Source of the DNA: JBBRQP01 sp038226175
Lineage (GTDB): Bacteria > Cyanobacteriota > Cyanobacteriia > Gloeobacterales > Anthocerotibacteraceae
Direction: 5' to 3'
NCBI GenBank assembly: GCA_038226175.1
Contig: JBBRQP010000004.1
Span: 1 to 64,000, forward strand
DNA length: 64,000 nucleotides
Position numbers and translations under genes: made by a program. Shown here piece after piece: positions 62,479-64,000 of this stretch. The first letter of the stretch is position 1. Every line of letters begins with the position of its first letter. The notes beneath the pieces were generated by a model, which saw nothing but the letters and a program-made list of their open reading frames with translations, was not told where the DNA came from and did no database searches.

Positions 62479-63891
62479 TTACTTTTGCCATTCCGTATGG
62501 AAACTACCGGGTTTATCAATGCGTTCGTAGGTGTGTGCCCCAAAGAAGTCGCGCTGGGCTTGGGTGAGATTGAGCGGTAGTCGCGCACTACGGTAACTAT
62601 CAAAATAGCTCAAAGAGGCACTGATCGCCGTACAAGGAATGCCAAGTTTAGCCGCTGTTGCAACTACTTCACGCCAGAGTCCTTGCTTAGCGACTAGCTC
62701 GCTAGAGAATTGAGGATCAATCAGCAAGTTAGGCAACTTGGGGTTGGTAGTAAAGGCATGTTGAATCTTGTCGAGCAATTTCGCCCGAATAATACAGCCC
62801 CCTTTCCAAATCCGGCTGATTTCTGCAAGATTCAGGTTGTATTTATACTCATGGGATGCCGCTTGTAATAGGGTCATGCCTTGGGCATAGGAGCATACTT
62901 TGGAGCAATAGAGCGCGGCTGCCACACTATCAATGAAGGCTTGGCGGTCGCCCGTGTAGGCATGGGTCGGTCCGGTGAGTACTTGGCTAGCCGCCACCCG
63001 TTCACCTTTAAATGAAGAGATAATCCGTGATTCGAGCGCGGCGTTAATGGTTGGGATCGCAATACCCAAATCAAGAGCATTTTGCGAAGTCCATTTACCG
63101 GTACCCTTTTGACCGGCTTTATCAAGAATCAGTTCCACAAGGGGTTGCTGGGTTTCTGGGTCAATATAGGTAAAGATCTGGGCGGTGATTTCAATCAAAA
63201 AGGACTGTAACTCGCCTTCATTCCAGGTTTTGAAAATATCGTGAATCTCAGCAGGGGTCAGACCCAATACACTCTTGAGCAAATCGTAGACTTCGGCAAT
63301 CAGCTGCATATCGCCGTATTCGATGCCGTTATGCACCATTTTGACGTAGTGTCCGGCCGAACCTGGGCCAATGTAGGTTACACATGCCCCGTCAGAAACT
63401 TGAGCGGCGATCTTGGTGACAATGGGTTCGATAGCTTGATAAGCAGCAAGCGGCCCACCGGGCATCAGACTTGGGCCCCAGAGCGCGCCTTCTTCGCCAC
63501 CAGAGACACCCATACCCATAAATTGTAAGCCAGCTTGAGCGTACTCTTTTTCGCGGCGGTCAGTGTCAGTAAATAGCGAATTACCACCATAAATGACAAT
63601 ATCAGCGGGTTCCAAAAGGGGCTTGAGCTGGGCAAGTAGGGCATCGACGGGCGCACCAGCTTTAACCAAAATAATGATTTTACGCGGGGTCTCGAGGGCT
63701 TGGACAAAGTCTTCGAGGGTATAGGTCGGGATAAATTGTTTGTCTAGAGCCCGGGTTGCCATCAATTCTTTGGTTTTGGCTTCGGTACGGTTGTACACGG
63801 CGATGGGAAAGCCGTTGCGTTCGATGTTTAAGGCCAGGTTTTCGCCCATGACCGCTAGACCAATTAAACCAATTTTTGCTGTTGCTGTCAT
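62479..63891 (-). CDS. gnd: 6-phosphogluconate dehydrogenase (decarboxylating)
   Basis: A 470-aa enzyme. The NADP motif IGLAVMGENLALNIERNG is at the N-terminus and the catalytic segment GHYVKMVHNGIEYGDMQL is near residue 180. It converts 6-phosphogluconate to ribulose 5-phosphate, the step after zwf plus lactonase. It is first of the gnd-zwf unit. The sequence upstream of its start (63892-64000) shows no clear gene; a short frame at the very edge is too small to call. Confidence 0.97.
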   Translation of the reverse strand: MTATAKIGLIGLAVMGENLALNIERNGFPIAVYNRTEAKTKELMATRALDKQFIPTYTLEDFVQALETPRKIIILVKAGAPVDALLAQLKPLLEPADIVIYGGNSLFTDTDRREKEYAQAGLQFMGMGVSGGEEGALWGPSLMPGGPLAAYQAIEPIVTKIAAQVSDGACVTYIGPGSAGHYVKMVHNGIEYGDMQLIAEVYDLLKSVLGLTPAEIHDIFKTWNEGELQSFLIEITAQIFTYIDPETQQPLVELILDKAGQKGTGKWTSQNALDLGIAIPTINAALESRIISSFKGERVAASQVLTGPTHAYTGDRQAFIDSVAAALYCSKVCSYAQGMTLLQAASHEYKYNLNLAEISRIWKGGCIIRAKLLDKIQHAFTTNPKLPNLLIDPQFSSELVAKQGLWREVVATAAKLGIPCTAISASLSYFDSYRSARLPLNLTQAQRDFFGAHTYERIDKPGSFHTEWQK

Positions 63892-64000
63892 AACAGCTTC
63901 CTGCTGCGCTACAAAACCTAGTGTACGAGGGGGAGCGACAGGATGGGCTGAGTCTTAGGATTACTTCAGATTTGTGATGAGCTGGCTAAGCCGTAATTTT

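Noticed and set aside
63962..64000. C-terminal tail of a minus-strand gene entering from the right edge
   Set aside because: Only about 12 codons (ending SQLITNLK then stop) are visible, too few to support a gene.
1..64000. tRNA or rRNA genes
   Set aside because: I checked the intergenic gaps for T-loop-like GGTTCGA patterns and cloverleaf arms and saw none.
1..64000. HIP1 octamers (GCGATCGC)
   Set aside because: None was noticed by eye, but I could not run an exact search, so no claim of absence is made.

Overview
The window is chromosomal DNA from an oxygenic cyanobacterium. It carries form I Rubisco with its chaperone (rbcL-rbcX-rbcS), Psb28 (photosystem II), PsaL (photosystem I), the plastid-type cytochrome c maturation protein CcsA, RbcX, a DUF2808 protein, a TIGR02652-type protein, a bifunctional sterol-desaturase/SDR protein and a cyanobacterial-type Hfq. 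Base composition looks close to 50% GC by eye. A secreted protein with seven GloVer-type (Gloeobacter/Verrucomicrobia) repeats hints at an early-branching lineage such as Gloeobacterales; that placement is inference and needs a tree.

Layout. 0-0.6 kb: edge of an IS630-type transposase and a small remnant-like gene. 0.8-3.3 kb: ABC-2 exporter operon. 3.4-6 kb: desaturase/SDR fusion, psb28, a 40-aa gene and a SirB1-like gene broken by one in-frame stop. 6-7.6 kb: an exact 50-bp tandem duplication, then ispG coupled to a small [2Fe-2S] ferredoxin. 7.6-12.4 kb (minus): uppS, cdaA and four exported or soluble proteins, including a HAD-fold protein without catalytic aspartates. 12.4-16 kb: ccsA followed by three tandem signal peptidases I. 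16-19.2 kb: a DNA methyltransferase and a UvrD-like helicase. 19.2-21.2 kb: NmrA-like and VOC genes divergent from a TetR gene. 21.3-24.4 kb: psaL-nnr-mraY. 25.8-27.6 kb: small membrane ORF plus a CPA2 antiporter with an in-frame stop. 27.6-34.5 kb: two clusters of an unrecognised paralogous membrane family (modules A and B), with a sedolisin protease, YgjP-like metallopeptidase and PPK2 between them. 34.5-38.7 kb: LivG-like ATPase, GloVer-repeat protein, hfq, Yip1-like protein, dapA. 38.8-42.5 kb: phosphohexomutase and pnp. 42.5-46.5 kb: TIGR02652-type protein, HcyBio, TldD and a decayed beta-carbonic anhydrase. 46.7-53 kb: rpoB alone (no rpoC1 downstream), a Uma2 pseudogene and mnmG. 53-58 kb: glycine-zipper protein, rbcS-rbcX-rbcL and a GH57 branching enzyme. 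58-61 kb: NDH-2 coupled to a membrane M41-like peptidase, and a Phd antitoxin with a dead VapC. 61-64 kb: gnd-zwf operon of the oxidative pentose phosphate pathway.

Most genes are housekeeping: carbon fixation and glycogen or pentose-phosphate metabolism, isoprenoid and peptidoglycan lipid-carrier steps (ispG, uppS, mraY), export (lepB x3), RNA metabolism (pnp, hfq, rpoB, mnmG) and photosystem assembly. Two features stand out. First, five genes are interrupted by nonsense codons or frameshifts (SirB1-like, CPA2 antiporter, beta-carbonic anhydrase, VapC, Uma2), which suggests ongoing gene decay or, for the single-stop cases, sequencing error or readthrough. Second, the best candidate for an undescribed system is the A/B paralog family at 28.2-29.2 and 33.0-34.5 kb. 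The same two modules occur both fused and as separate adjacent genes, which suggests they act together at the membrane.
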